NCBI GenBank assembly: GCA_913058335.1
Contig: CAJXPX010000003.1
Location: forward strand, 62,001-126,000
Length of the DNA: 64,000 nt
Direction: 5' to 3'
From: an uncultured Hyphomonadaceae bacterium
Lineage (GTDB): Bacteria; Pseudomonadota; Alphaproteobacteria; Caulobacterales; Maricaulaceae
This document shows, piece by piece, positions 54,821 through 63,148 of the stretch (position 1 is its first letter; every line of letters starts with the position of its first letter). Under the pieces are notes generated by a model, which searched no databases, had not been told where the DNA came from, and saw only the letters and a list, made by a program, of their open reading frames with translations. The translations under genes and the position numbers were made by a program.

Positions 54821-54848
54821 AAAAAAGCCCCGCTGGCAAGGCGAGGCA
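54821..54848 (-). terminator. Terminator of ctrA
   Basis: Minus-strand stem GCCTCGCC.../GCGGGGC (one mismatch) with a short loop, followed by ten T residues (the A-run from 54821 on the plus strand). It lies about 50 bases past the ctrA stop. Confidence 0.85.
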
Positions 54849-54898
54849 AAAAAGGAGGGTGGGAGGACCCTCAAAATTTTTTAAAGTAAGAGTGAGGT

Positions 54899-55594
54899 TT
54901 AAGCGCTCATTTTATCCTTGGAGGGATCCCGCAAAACATAGCCTCGGCCCCAGACAGTTTCGATGTAGTGATCGCCTTGTGTAGCCGACGCCAATTTCTT
55001 GCGCAATTTACAGATAAAGACGTCGATAATCTTCAATTCGGGTTCATCCATACCACCGTAAAGATGGTTCAGGAACATTTCCTTTGTCAGGGTCGTCCCT
55101 TTGCGAAGGGATAAAAGCTCCAGCATTTGATATTCTTTGCCGGTCAGGTGAACACGGTGATCGCCGACTTCAACTGTCTTGGCATCGAGGTTCACTTTAA
55201 TGTCGCCTGTTGTGATGACTGATTGGCTGTGACCCTTGGAACGGCGCACCACAGCGTGAATACGCGCGACCAGCTCGTCCTTGTGGAAAGGCTTAGTCAT
55301 GTAATCGTCAGCGCCGGTTCCGAGGCCTCTGACTTTCGTATCAATGTCAGACGTACCGGACAGAATGAAGATAGGTGTATTGACCTTCGCCATACGCAAT
55401 GTCTTCAGCACATCGAAGCCCGGCATATCAGGAAGGTTCAAGTCGAGAAGGATAATGTCATAATCGTAGAGTTTGCCGAGATCGACGCCTTCTTCCCCAA
55501 GGTCCGTTGTATAAACATTGAACCCTTCTGTCTTGAGCATTAGTTCAATGCCCTGTGCTGTCGCACTGTCATCCTCAATTAATAGTACACGCAT
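54899..55594 (-). CDS. ctrA: Cell-cycle master response regulator CtrA
   Basis: 231 residues, identical in length to Caulobacter CtrA and very close over the N-terminus ([40 protein letters not shown]). Receiver phospho-acceptor Asp51, conserved [20 protein letters not shown], then an OmpR-type winged-helix DNA-binding domain ([13 protein letters not shown]). The C-terminus is KMSA rather than ending Ala-Ala, the degron used by ClpXP in Caulobacter. It controls cell-cycle and motility genes by binding TTAA-N7-TTAAC. Upstream half-sites suggest autoregulation. Confidence 0.98.
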   Translation of the reverse strand: MRVLLIEDDSATAQGIELMLKTEGFNVYTTDLGEEGVDLGKLYDYDIILLDLNLPDMPGFDVLKTLRMAKVNTPIFILSGTSDIDTKVRGLGTGADDYMTKPFHKDELVARIHAVVRRSKGHSQSVITTGDIKVNLDAKTVEVGDHRVHLTGKEYQMLELLSLRKGTTLTKEMFLNHLYGGMDEPELKIIDVFICKLRKKLASATQGDHYIETVWGRGYVLRDPSKDKMSA

Positions 55595-55952
55595 ACTTCC
55601 CTCCCAGGCGAATCATTGTCTCTAGCCGATGAGACATGGTTAATGGAACTCAATCGGTAAGGGAATCCCGTAAACCAAATGTTAACGGCATTAACCAATC
55701 TGACCGAAATGTCAGAAAAACTGCCATTTTATATGAGAAAGGCCGTTAATAGATCTAAACAGGCGGTAAGACCTCCTAATGTTTTTTAACCCTATCCCTT
55801 CACTGAATCGCAATTCTGTTGACCTATAAGAGTTTCAAAGACGGTTAGAGCGACAAATCATTTCATAAGATTTGCGTTTCTCTCCGGGCCTTCTGAGTAG
55901 AAGGATGGTGAAGATCGGCAACGATCACAGTGAGATATGTTGGGAGATAAAA
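55595..55952. promoter_or_regulatory. ctrA upstream region (CtrA-type sites, GANTC sites)
   Basis: Seen in this 358-base divergent region: GAATC (a GANTC methylation site) at 55610-55614 and 55663-55667, the half-site ATGGTTAA (TTAACCAT on the coding strand) at 55636-55643, and TAAA-N7-TTAAC at 55671-55686, one base off the TTAA-N7-TTAAC consensus, with a further TTAAC at 55691. Such sites flank ctrA in Caulobacter, where CcrM methylation and CtrA itself time transcription. The part nearer the FliJ-like gene (55700-55940) shows no certain motif beyond its own GGGAG site. Confidence 0.6.
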
Positions 55953-56327
55953 ATGGCACACTCTATGGATAAGTCTGTCCAGAAAACCAGATTTGCAATT
56001 TCCGAGTTGCAAAAGCGCATTGGTGTCCTTGAAGCCACTCGTGAGGATTTGGAGCGTCAAATCCGCAAGCTCAACGATAGCGTACCGGAAGATAATGTCG
56101 ATCCGAATGCCCAAAAAGAAGGCTATGTCGCTTACGGCTCTTATGCCAATTCTGTTATTAATCGAAGAGAGAACCTACGACGTTCCCTTGACGACATTTT
56201 AGATCAGACCGGAAATCTTTCCGAGGATCTACGCATTGCTATGGATTCTCTCGACAGTTTCGAACGTGTTCGCGCCCGCCGCCTAGCTACAAAAGCAGAA
56301 AAAGCCATGAATCGCCGCACCGGATAA
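55953..56327 (+). CDS. Coiled-coil protein, FliJ-like
   Basis: 124 residues from ATG 55953, where GGGAG precedes at the right distance; the longer in-frame ATG at 55872 gives an unlikely N-terminus. The whole chain is heptad-rich: ISELQKRIGVLEATREDLER, QIRKLNDSVP, NRRENLRRSLDDILDQTGNL, RARRLATKAEKAMNRR. Coiled-coil architecture beside ctrA, in the position held by flagellar export genes in some relatives, suggests FliJ, but no fliI follows, so this is inference. A terminator ends the unit. Confidence 0.6.
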   Translation: MAHSMDKSVQKTRFAISELQKRIGVLEATREDLERQIRKLNDSVPEDNVDPNAQKEGYVAYGSYANSVINRRENLRRSLDDILDQTGNLSEDLRIAMDSLDSFERVRARRLATKAEKAMNRRTG

Positions 56328-56371
56328 TGAGAGACTGACGTATCTAACGAATAAATCACGCATTGATTTAG

Positions 56372-56400
56372 AAGCCCGCCTTAATTGGCGGGCTTTTTTT
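56372..56400 (+). terminator. Intrinsic terminator after the FliJ-like gene
   Basis: 9-bp stem AAGCCCGCC/GGCGGGCTT with a 6-base loop, followed by seven T residues. Confidence 0.92.
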
Positions 56401-56466
56401 ATGGCAGAGAAGAACACAATTCAAATTTGACCCTTTTTTAGCTTTGTCGGAAGGTGAGGCCAAAAT

Positions 56467-56697
56467 ATGCTTTGTGTCTCAGTGGATCACTTACACAGCG
56501 CCGCCAAGAAGAACCTCTTGAAGCTGATGCGCCCTATTAAGCTGGGAGCAAGAAGCGCCCTTTTAAGAAAGTCACAAACGGCTAAGCTTCACAATGGCTC
56601 GGTCATAAAGAACTACAGAGACCCAGAGCCAATGTCAGAAAGCAAATGGAATACCAGACTTCTATCTCGCTCTTTGCAGAACTACCCCCACCTCTAA
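56467..56697 (+). CDS. Short ORF of unknown status (uncertain)
   Basis: 76 codons, basic, without membrane segment, signal peptide or family features (KLGARSALLRKSQTAKLHNG). No ribosome-binding site precedes the ATG. It occupies most of the 56401-56825 gap between two terminators. It could be a chance frame; otherwise this gap holds nothing else I can name apart from the hairpin at 56702-56742. Confidence 0.15.
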   Translation: MLCVSVDHLHSAAKKNLLKLMRPIKLGARSALLRKSQTAKLHNGSVIKNYRDPEPMSESKWNTRLLSRSLQNYPHL

Positions 56698-56701
56698 AAC
56701 G

Positions 56702-56742
56702 CAAAAAAGCCTTGGCAAGGACTTATCGTCCCTGTCAAGGCT
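56702..56742 (-). terminator. Long hairpin terminator of the downstream OMP gene
   Basis: Imperfect stem AGCCTTG...CAAGGCT continuing as GCAAGGAC/GTCCCTGT, about 15 bp in all. On the minus strand it is followed by six T residues (A-run 56703-56708), placing it after the gene ending at 56826. Confidence 0.8.
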
Positions 56743-56825
56743 TCGCTCCCACCACTGTCTTACCTAAGTAAGATCAGCCCTTGCCCCAAAGGAGTGACAG
56801 AAGTCTGTTTGAAAAAGAGGTTTCC

Positions 56826-57668
56826 TTAGAAGCGGTAACGACCGCGGAGCATGACCGGAATAGTAGTTCTTCCCCGGCTATTATTTGTTCCCGCTATCGG
56901 TGAACTGCCCGAAATGGTACTTGAGCTGTCCAGAGCCTGCGTATAGCGCACACCTGTTTCAATACCAATGGTGGAATAACGCGTTAACGGAGTTTCAATC
57001 CCCACGAGAGCAGCGGCGGAACCTACCCATCCACTATCATAAAATCGTGTGTTTAGGGCCGGAGTATCGACATTATTGATAGAGGCGTTCTCGAGTGAAA
57101 TATCGTCGACATAACTTGCCCCCAGGCGCCCTTCCACATAGGGACGAACGCTATTAACAATGACTCCCGGACGGGGTTTGAAATATTGGCGCAAACCGAT
57201 TTCGCCGCCGTAAGATTCATAATCTGACAAAGAGCCGCGAAGGTTTTGTCCCGTCGCGACATCGCCCCAATCCTGCACACCCGAGCTTTCCGCTTTTTCT
57301 AAATGCGCAATGGCGGTCACTTTGCGGTTTGGATTAACAGCATAGGATACACCCAGCTCTGCGCGGTAACCTGTATCATACATGTCGTTCCAAGACAGGT
57401 TATTGATATTTTTGCCCGCAATTTGATGCGTTTGGTCGCCCGTAACAGCGTCGCCACCAACAGGGAAAGCTGCCCCAATGCCGCCTTCAATATTCCAACG
57501 GGCTAAGCATTGCCCGCTGTGGCAGGCCTTTGGAGCCTGAGGGGCCGTGTTGTGACCGTAATAGCCGTTATGGGCCTGATGGTGTGAATAGTTATTCTGT
57601 CCACCAAATCCAAGGAAAGAACAGCCTGAAAGCGCGATTGTCGCTGCGCCGAGTAGTAAAATCCGCAT
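56826..57668 (-). CDS. Outer-membrane beta-barrel lipoprotein, paralog 1
   Basis: 280 residues from the ATG at 57668, eight bases after AGGA (the ATG nine bases upstream would sit on that site). Signal MRILLLGAATIALSGCSFLG has its lipid cysteine at position 16, exactly as in the two paralogs. A His/Tyr-rich segment (YSHHQAHNGYYGHN) and a CHSGQC pair precede a beta-barrel of alternating strands ending TTIPVMLRGRYRF with a C-terminal Phe. Shared blocks with the paralogs: DYESYGGEIGLRQYF, VRPYVEGRLGASYVDDISL, STIGIETGVRYTQ. Function unknown. Confidence 0.8.
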   Translation of the reverse strand: MRILLLGAATIALSGCSFLGFGGQNNYSHHQAHNGYYGHNTAPQAPKACHSGQCLARWNIEGGIGAAFPVGGDAVTGDQTHQIAGKNINNLSWNDMYDTGYRAELGVSYAVNPNRKVTAIAHLEKAESSGVQDWGDVATGQNLRGSLSDYESYGGEIGLRQYFKPRPGVIVNSVRPYVEGRLGASYVDDISLENASINNVDTPALNTRFYDSGWVGSAAALVGIETPLTRYSTIGIETGVRYTQALDSSSTISGSSPIAGTNNSRGRTTIPVMLRGRYRF

Positions 57669-57822
57669 TGTTTTCATCCTGTGTTCTGAATTGGCACAAT
57701 TGCCGACACGTCAATGTGTTGCGTTATGGCCATGCAATTACAGCACCAGTCTAAATATTCTGATTGGAAACGTGGTTTATAGTGAGTAAAAAATTTGTCG
57801 AAAAATAATGTCTTGCAGACAT

Positions 57823-57851
57823 AAAAAAAGCCCAACCAATGGTCGGGCTTT
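57823..57851 (-). terminator. Terminator of OMP paralog 2
   Basis: Minus-strand stem AAAGCCCGACCA/TGGTTGGGCTTT-type (one mismatch) followed by a T-run (A-run 57823-57829). It lies just after the stop at 57872. Confidence 0.8.
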
Positions 57852-57871
57852 CAGATAAGATTTTAATTTTA

Positions 57872-59176
57872 TTAGAAGCTAACGCGTCCGCGAAGTTTCA
57901 CAGGCACCTGCCAACGGTCATCCGATTGCACATTTGTTTGCAAATCGTCTGTCCAGCGAATTCCAGTTTCAATGCCAATGGCTGTCCGGGCGCCAACTTG
58001 ATACTCAGCGCCAATCACACCTGCCGCAGTCGGCGTCCACCCGCCCTCGACATATTGTTGCGTTTCAGTCCCGCCTGCGCCGCCGTTGAAGGCCGCAGAT
58101 GTCTGACTTAGCGTTATATCATTAGTGTGAGTAAAACCACCGGAGACACCTACATAAGGGCGCAATCCTGTCAGGCCATTATTAAATCCGCCGACATATT
58201 TCCGAATTCCGCCTTCGACAGTATATTGTTCCATATCCGACAGGCGACCAGTAATCGGAGCGGTCACTCCGTTTTCTGTGGCATCACCCAATGAAAAGTC
58301 CTTACCCTCCGCTTCGCTATATCCAACGCGCGCTAGAACTGTTGTAGAGGGGCTAAGGTCATAAGTGGTTGCCAAATCATAGCTAACGCCGTTTTCAAAC
58401 GCGTCTTTATAGCTAACTGCAGGCGTGGCAGAGACAAGTCTATTTGGATCCGGCTGTCCATTTTCATCCAAAGCCGGGCCGGCGCCCTTTCCCGGAAAAA
58501 GTTCTCCATCAACATCAAAGCTTGTGCCAATACCGGCCTCAAAGCCAAAGGGTAGAGCGGCACTTCCGCCGCGAAGGCCCGCCGTTTGATAGCTACAACA
58601 TGCGCTCTCAACACGAACAGGTTGTTGATAACCACAACATGCGCCTCCGGCGGCATAGGGTTGCGGCACATATATTGGATCGCCCTGAATGTTTTGAACA
58701 TAGGCGCCGTCTACATATTGCCCGTTAGACAATTGCGTCCCGACAACATTCTGTCCGTAGGCACTTCCTTGTCCGTAATTTGCCTGCCCATATGCCCCTT
58801 GAGCATATCCACTTTGACCGTATGCCGCTTGTTGACCGTATGCCCCTTGTTGACCGTAGCTCTCCTGTGCATACCCCTCTGACGATGCACCATAGGCAAC
58901 TTGCCCATATTGGGGTTGGCCATAACCAGCTTGATTGTATCCAGCTTGAGCATATTGAGTTTGTCCGTAACCAGCCTGTTCATAGCCCATTTGGCCATAT
59001 TGACCATACCCGGCCTGACCATACCCGGCTTGACCATAAGCCCCTGAGAAGCCTGCATATGACGCGTCATATGCGCCGCCTGCCTGATACCCATAATTGG
59101 CCTGATGTCCGCCCGAACCTAGCCAAGAGCAACCTGATAATAATACTGCTGATAAAGCGCAAACTGCGAGCCGCAT
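57872..59176 (-). CDS. Outer-membrane beta-barrel lipoprotein, paralog 2, with Tyr/Gly/Gln/Ala-rich tract
   Basis: 434 residues from the ATG at 59176 (GGGAGG upstream; an earlier ATG at 59218 is in frame). Signal [20 protein letters not shown], lipid Cys16. Residues 28-142 are a low-complexity tract of YGQ, AGYGQ and related units, followed by two Cys-Cys pairs (180-181, 193-194). The barrel from about 205 ([20 protein letters not shown]) carries the family blocks [52 protein letters not shown] and ends [13 protein letters not shown]. The exposed repeat domain could be a surface or self-assembling segment; that is inference. Confidence 0.82.
   Translation of the reverse strand: MRLAVCALSAVLLSGCSWLGSGGHQANYGYQAGGAYDASYAGFSGAYGQAGYGQAGYGQYGQMGYEQAGYGQTQYAQAGYNQAGYGQPQYGQVAYGASSEGYAQESYGQQGAYGQQAAYGQSGYAQGAYGQANYGQGSAYGQNVVGTQLSNGQYVDGAYVQNIQGDPIYVPQPYAAGGACCGYQQPVRVESACCSYQTAGLRGGSAALPFGFEAGIGTSFDVDGELFPGKGAGPALDENGQPDPNRLVSATPAVSYKDAFENGVSYDLATTYDLSPSTTVLARVGYSEAEGKDFSLGDATENGVTAPITGRLSDMEQYTVEGGIRKYVGGFNNGLTGLRPYVGVSGGFTHTNDITLSQTSAAFNGGAGGTETQQYVEGGWTPTAAGVIGAEYQVGARTAIGIETGIRWTDDLQTNVQSDDRWQVPVKLRGRVSF
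58751..59095 (-). repeat. Coding tandem repeats for YGQ-type units
   Basis: Imperfect 15- and 18-base repeats, for example GCCGGGTATGGTCAG (Ala-Gly-Tyr-Gly-Gln) repeated back to back near 59000-59035, and Gln-Gln-(Gly/Ala)-Ala-Tyr-Gly units near 58815-58860. They encode residues 28-142 of OMP paralog 2. Confidence 0.9.
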
Positions 59177-59318
59177 ATCGGCCTCCCTTTTCCCAAAACT
59201 GGTTCTATTCTGTTTCACTTTAAATCAGGTTATACTTAATAAAGCGTTGCCAAACCTAAAACAAAACCTTAACTTTCAATCGACTAAACGGTTAATCGCC
59301 ATAATTAACGTCGATTTC

Positions 59319-60629
59319 CTAGAAATTATAACTTCCGCGAATGGTTAGTGGGATAGCAATATTAGTATCCCCTTTCTCATCATTGGCATATTTCCGAGCA
59401 CCTTCAATACGTAGGCCCGTCTCGAATGCTAATCCAACGCGCGGCGTTAATTGCCAATCAATCCCTGCATTCAACTGACCAGATGGCACCCACTGGCTGT
59501 CATACAAATTGACTGTGCGTTCTTGTCCATCAAGATCATAAAATTGCGTCTCTTCCCCATCAGGATCATTAAATGCCTGCTCGTAAAACCTTTGCTGCTG
59601 ATCAGTTGTGTAAGATACGGCATTGTAGTGAGACGCCCCGACAGAGGCCCCTAAGAAAGGTGTGATCGTATTGACACCCCCCGTTTTGTTGACCGGATTG
59701 AAGTAATGTCGCGCGCCGACTTCGACATCATACCGTTTCATATCTGTAAAATCGGCTGAAAAACGTGCAACATCTTCGCTCGGGATAAAAGCTGTTTGTG
59801 TTACAGAGGGGCCGAGTTGCGCGCCTGTGTCATCATAATTCGTTGTTGTAACATCCCGGTAAAGAGTAGCTTCGACCGTTCCGACCACGCCGGATTTTCC
59901 CTCTGCCGCAGAATAGCCGCCCTGAACAAAAACAGTATTTTTGTTCGACAGGATATATTCTCCGCCAATCGCAATACGCGTCGGTGTTGACCAGGCGTCA
60001 TCAAATGAAACCGTCGGAGTTCTAGCTTCATCATAAAGCTCTCCTCCGAAACGATCTCTGGCTCCCGCTGTGTAAGTTGTCCCCTCGACACGACCACTCG
60101 CAACGGAGCCTTCTACGCGGCCTTCTGTAAAGACTTGCGGATTATAGCCAACCGTAGGATCAGTAGACAGACCCGTTTCAGGATCTGTGGGGAAGATCGC
60201 GTAATCCAGAACATTACCCTGAAAGCTTTTCTCCGCCCCGAGGCTTAAGGTTCCACGAAATTTTGGTTTGCGAATGTGTGGGCTTTGACGCTGATAGTTT
60301 GCCCCCTGATGCGCGGCGCTGCCGACATGGGAGCCATATCCGCCAGTGGTATAGCTCGGTTGGCCAAATTGTGGCTGTTGGGGGAAACCGTTTGTCGCTC
60401 TATATTGTGATGTTGCGATGGTAACAGCTGCCGGGTCACACCCTTGCGGCGCGGCGGATTGAGCCGTGTAAACCTGACACGGGTCATAAGCCTCTGGCGC
60501 CTGATAAGCCCCATATTGGCTATTTTGGGCATAAGTATTGTGTTTCTGATGGGAACTACCTGTTAGCCCCCCTAACCAAGAACACCCCGACAGGGCAATT
60601 GCCGATACCGCACATAATACAAGACGCAT
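59319..60629 (-). CDS. Outer-membrane beta-barrel lipoprotein, paralog 3
   Basis: 436 residues. Signal [20 protein letters not shown] with lipid Cys16. A Gln/Tyr/Pro-rich segment (about 30-115, YAQNSQYGAYQAPEAYDPCQ, GFPQQPQFGQPSYTTGGYGS) is the counterpart of the repeat tract of paralog 2. Barrel blocks: YILSNKNTVFVQGGYSAAEG, DMKRYDVEVGARHYFNP, ITPFLGASVGASHYNAVSYT, GLAFETGLRI, ending IAIPLTIRGSYNF. A TTAACCAT half-site and a TAAA-N7-TTAAG site lie 51-94 bases upstream of the start. First of three consecutive minus-strand paralogs leading to ctrA. Confidence 0.82.
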   Translation of the reverse strand: MRLVLCAVSAIALSGCSWLGGLTGSSHQKHNTYAQNSQYGAYQAPEAYDPCQVYTAQSAAPQGCDPAAVTIATSQYRATNGFPQQPQFGQPSYTTGGYGSHVGSAAHQGANYQRQSPHIRKPKFRGTLSLGAEKSFQGNVLDYAIFPTDPETGLSTDPTVGYNPQVFTEGRVEGSVASGRVEGTTYTAGARDRFGGELYDEARTPTVSFDDAWSTPTRIAIGGEYILSNKNTVFVQGGYSAAEGKSGVVGTVEATLYRDVTTTNYDDTGAQLGPSVTQTAFIPSEDVARFSADFTDMKRYDVEVGARHYFNPVNKTGGVNTITPFLGASVGASHYNAVSYTTDQQQRFYEQAFNDPDGEETQFYDLDGQERTVNLYDSQWVPSGQLNAGIDWQLTPRVGLAFETGLRIEGARKYANDEKGDTNIAIPLTIRGSYNF

Positions 60630-60679
60630 TAAACATCCCCCTCAAACGCAGGCGTCCGAAAAAGGAGGGACTCCTGACC

Positions 60680-60723
60680 ATGGTTAACGAAGGAATGCCC
60701 TGTTTTGCTTAACAAGCCGTTTA
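60680..60723 (-). promoter_or_regulatory. CtrA-type sites upstream of OMP paralog 3 (candidate)
   Basis: TTAACCAT (reading the coding strand; 60680-60687) lies 51-58 bases before the start, and TAAA-CGGCTTG-TTAAG at 60708-60723 lies about 80-94 bases before it. Both resemble CtrA/cell-cycle sites, and the half-site is also found at nearly the same distance from ctrA (55636-55643). Confidence 0.45.
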
Positions 60724-60768
60724 AAAGCTGACTTTTTTAGGTGTTATTTAACTACGTTGACCTAAAGC

Positions 60769-61116
60769 TTATAAAAGTGAGAGCACGTTTTCCGGTGGCC
60801 GACCAATAATCGCTTGCTTGCCCCGCACAACGATTGGGCGCTCTATAAGTTTGGGGTTTTCGACCATTGCACTTAGAAGGGTCGCAGGATCTGTCTCATC
60901 TTTGAGACCTAATTCCTTATAGGCGGCCTCCCCTTTGCGCATGATTTCCTTAGGATCGCCAATCCCAAGACGAGTCATCAGAGTTTGCAGATCTGACGCG
61001 CTTAAACGATCTTCCAGATATTTAACGATGGTAGGCTCATACCCCGCCTCTTCAATCAGCGCCAAGGTCTGGCGGGATTTTGAGCAGCGCGGATTATGAT
61101 AAATGGTAATATCCAT
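60769..61116 (-). CDS. arsC: Arsenate reductase, glutaredoxin-dependent type
   Basis: 115 residues: ITIYHNPRCSKSRQTLALIE with catalytic Cys11, DRLSASDLQTLMTRLGIGDP, and NPKLIERPIVVRGKQAIIGR with the conserved RP pair. This is the ArsC/ArsH-neighbour type acting with glutaredoxin, in contrast with the CxxC protein at 29853-30200. No arsB, acr3 or arsR genes adjoin it. Confidence 0.92.
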   Translation of the reverse strand: MDITIYHNPRCSKSRQTLALIEEAGYEPTIVKYLEDRLSASDLQTLMTRLGIGDPKEIMRKGEAAYKELGLKDETDPATLLSAMVENPKLIERPIVVRGKQAIIGRPPENVLSLL

Positions 61117-61175
61117 GAGGAGCCTCTATTAAAATGCTAGTTGATTTCGCCCTATCATAACGCCATGACGGGACA

Positions 61176-62003
61176 ATGAAAACGGTTTTAGTGATATCCT
61201 CTTTCGTCGCGTCCAGCCGCGTCGGGGCCACTGTCAGCGCGTTTTGCCTGCGGCGTGTAGGGGTGGAAACGATCGTTTTGCCCACAACCTTGATGGGCCG
61301 TCACCCCGGATGGGGGAACCCCGGCGGCGGCGCGGTGGAAACCACGCAAATTGAAATCATGTGGCAGGCCATCCGAAAACAAGGACTGCGCTTTGACGCT
61401 GTTCTTACGGGATATATGGGCCATGTCGATCATGCCGCCCTAAGCGCTCGCATAATTCGCGAAGTGAAACAGGACAATCCGGAAGCCATAATTCTTGTCG
61501 ATCCGGTAATGGGTGATGAAGGCGCGCTCTATATCCCCGAAGACCGAGCGATGATGATTAAGTCCCAACTTGTGCCACTGGCCGACATATTAACCCCCAA
61601 TGCTTGGGAGCTTTCATATTTGACGGGTAAGGACTCTGATACCGCCCCGGCAATCGCTCAAACAGCTAAAGACTGGCGCGCAGAGACGGATGTTTTAATC
61701 ACATCCGTGCCTATCGATGAGAAAATCGGCGCTGTTCTCGTGACCTCTGAAGGGGCCTCTTTCGTTCAACATAAAAAATTCGATAAAGTGCCCCATGGTG
61801 GCGGGGACGCGCTGGCGGCAACTTATTTGGCGCAACTTCTTCTGGGGTTATCGCCTCGTCAGGCCTTGGAATTCTCTGTCGCGTCCATATTTGAAGTCAT
61901 GTCCGCCGCTATAAAACTTGATGCTGGTGAACTGCCTTTGGTACGAAAACAAGATGCGCTTGTCAGGGCTGACCCTCTGATAAGTAGGAAGATAGACTTA
62001 TGA
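61176..62003 (+). CDS. pdxY: Pyridoxal kinase
   Basis: 275 residues. ISSFVASSRVGATVSAFCLR, LMGRHPGWGNPGGG, VLTGYMGHVDHAA, LVDPVMGDEGALYIPE, LTPNAWELSYLTG and the catalytic HGGGDALAATYLAQLL (anion-hole GGGD). It phosphorylates pyridoxal or pyridoxine in the salvage pathway. First gene of a four-gene unit; the next start overlaps its stop (ATGA). Confidence 0.93.
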   Translation: MKTVLVISSFVASSRVGATVSAFCLRRVGVETIVLPTTLMGRHPGWGNPGGGAVETTQIEIMWQAIRKQGLRFDAVLTGYMGHVDHAALSARIIREVKQDNPEAIILVDPVMGDEGALYIPEDRAMMIKSQLVPLADILTPNAWELSYLTGKDSDTAPAIAQTAKDWRAETDVLITSVPIDEKIGAVLVTSEGASFVQHKKFDKVPHGGGDALAATYLAQLLLGLSPRQALEFSVASIFEVMSAAIKLDAGELPLVRKQDALVRADPLISRKIDL

Positions 62004-63148
62004 CCGACACGCCATTTGATATTTTTGCTGCCGAAGGATTAGACCCGGTCGTCGAGGCCTTCAAAGCAAATTTCGACGAGACGGATGAGATTGGCGCGCA
62101 ATTTTGTCTTATGCGGAAAGGCGAAACTTTGCTCGATCTCAAAGGCGGCTGGATGGATCGCCAGAAAACATCGCCAGTTCAAGCAGATACTCTTTTCAGC
62201 ATATTTTCCTCCGGCAAAGCCATGGCCGCATTGGTAATAGCTTGGCTCGCTGAAGAAGATCGCTTGGGTTATAACCAACTCGTGACCACGCTCTGGCCGG
62301 ATTTCGGACAGCACGGCAAAGATAAGTTAACTATTGCAGAGATTATGTCCCACCAATCCGGTTTACCCGGAATTACGGATTCAAAGTGGAGCCCGGAAGA
62401 CTGGTTTGATTGGGAAAAAACGATTAAAACCCTTGCTGCGCAAGAACCAATTTTCGAGCCGGGCACACAAACCGGATATCATCCCGTGACCTACGGTTTT
62501 CTCGCTGGGGAAATAGCTCGACTAGCCGATGAATCCCAGCGTCATTTAGGGCAGATCCTACGCGAAGAATTAGCTGCTCCAAACAACGCCGATGTCTGGA
62601 TTGGACTACCTGCCAGTGAACATAAGCGCTGCGCCCAAATCGCTAAACCGAAAGCTATCGCCGACCTCGGTGAAATGAACGCTGCGACAAAAGCTGCCTT
62701 TATGAGCAAAGCTGCCTCTCCCGGCGGTAAGGGCGCCGCAGCTTGGCGAGAAGCGCAGCTTGCAGGATCGAATTGTCACGCCACCGCCAAAGGGCTGGCG
62801 ACTCTCATGCAAATTGCGGTCAATGGGCGCTGTGAAGACACTGCCGTTCTAAGCGAAGATACGCTGACCGCCTTTCGTCAAAAACGAATTGGCGGAAATG
62901 ACCTCGTCTTGCCTTTCGAAATTAATTTCGCAGCCGGCGTCATGCTTAATACGCCGAATTATTTTTACGGGCCATCAGCAGATACAGTGGGCCATAGTGG
63001 GTGGGGCGGATCATGTGTTTTTGCCGATCCAAAAACCGGATTGCATGGAGCCTATGTGATGAACCGTCAACACAACACCTTGATCGGAGACATCCGGTCG
63101 CGGCGTCTTATTGACGCCGCCTATAACGCGTTAGGAATAAACTCATGA
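62000..63148 (+). CDS. Beta-lactamase-fold serine hydrolase (EstB/class C-like)
   Basis: 382 residues with SxxK at Ser70-Lys73 (FSIFSSGKAMAAL), YHPVTYGFLAGEIARL as the Tyr motif region, and HSGWGGSCVFADPKTGLHGA near the C-terminus. No signal peptide, so it is likely a cytoplasmic esterase or amidase rather than a beta-lactamase. Overlaps pdxY and the following thioesterase by four bases each. Confidence 0.88.
   Translation: MTDTPFDIFAAEGLDPVVEAFKANFDETDEIGAQFCLMRKGETLLDLKGGWMDRQKTSPVQADTLFSIFSSGKAMAALVIAWLAEEDRLGYNQLVTTLWPDFGQHGKDKLTIAEIMSHQSGLPGITDSKWSPEDWFDWEKTIKTLAAQEPIFEPGTQTGYHPVTYGFLAGEIARLADESQRHLGQILREELAAPNNADVWIGLPASEHKRCAQIAKPKAIADLGEMNAATKAAFMSKAASPGGKGAAAWREAQLAGSNCHATAKGLATLMQIAVNGRCEDTAVLSEDTLTAFRQKRIGGNDLVLPFEINFAAGVMLNTPNYFYGPSADTVGHSGWGGSCVFADPKTGLHGAYVMNRQHNTLIGDIRSRRLIDAAYNALGINS

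Noticed and set aside
58751-59095. Repeat array resembling CRISPR or a minisatellite
   Set aside because: Repeats are imperfect, without unique spacers, and are in frame throughout a lipoprotein gene.
59219-59318. CtrA sites before OMP paralog 2
   Set aside because: TTAA-rich sequence is present but spacing between half-sites is 8-9 bases, so it does not match the N7 consensus well.
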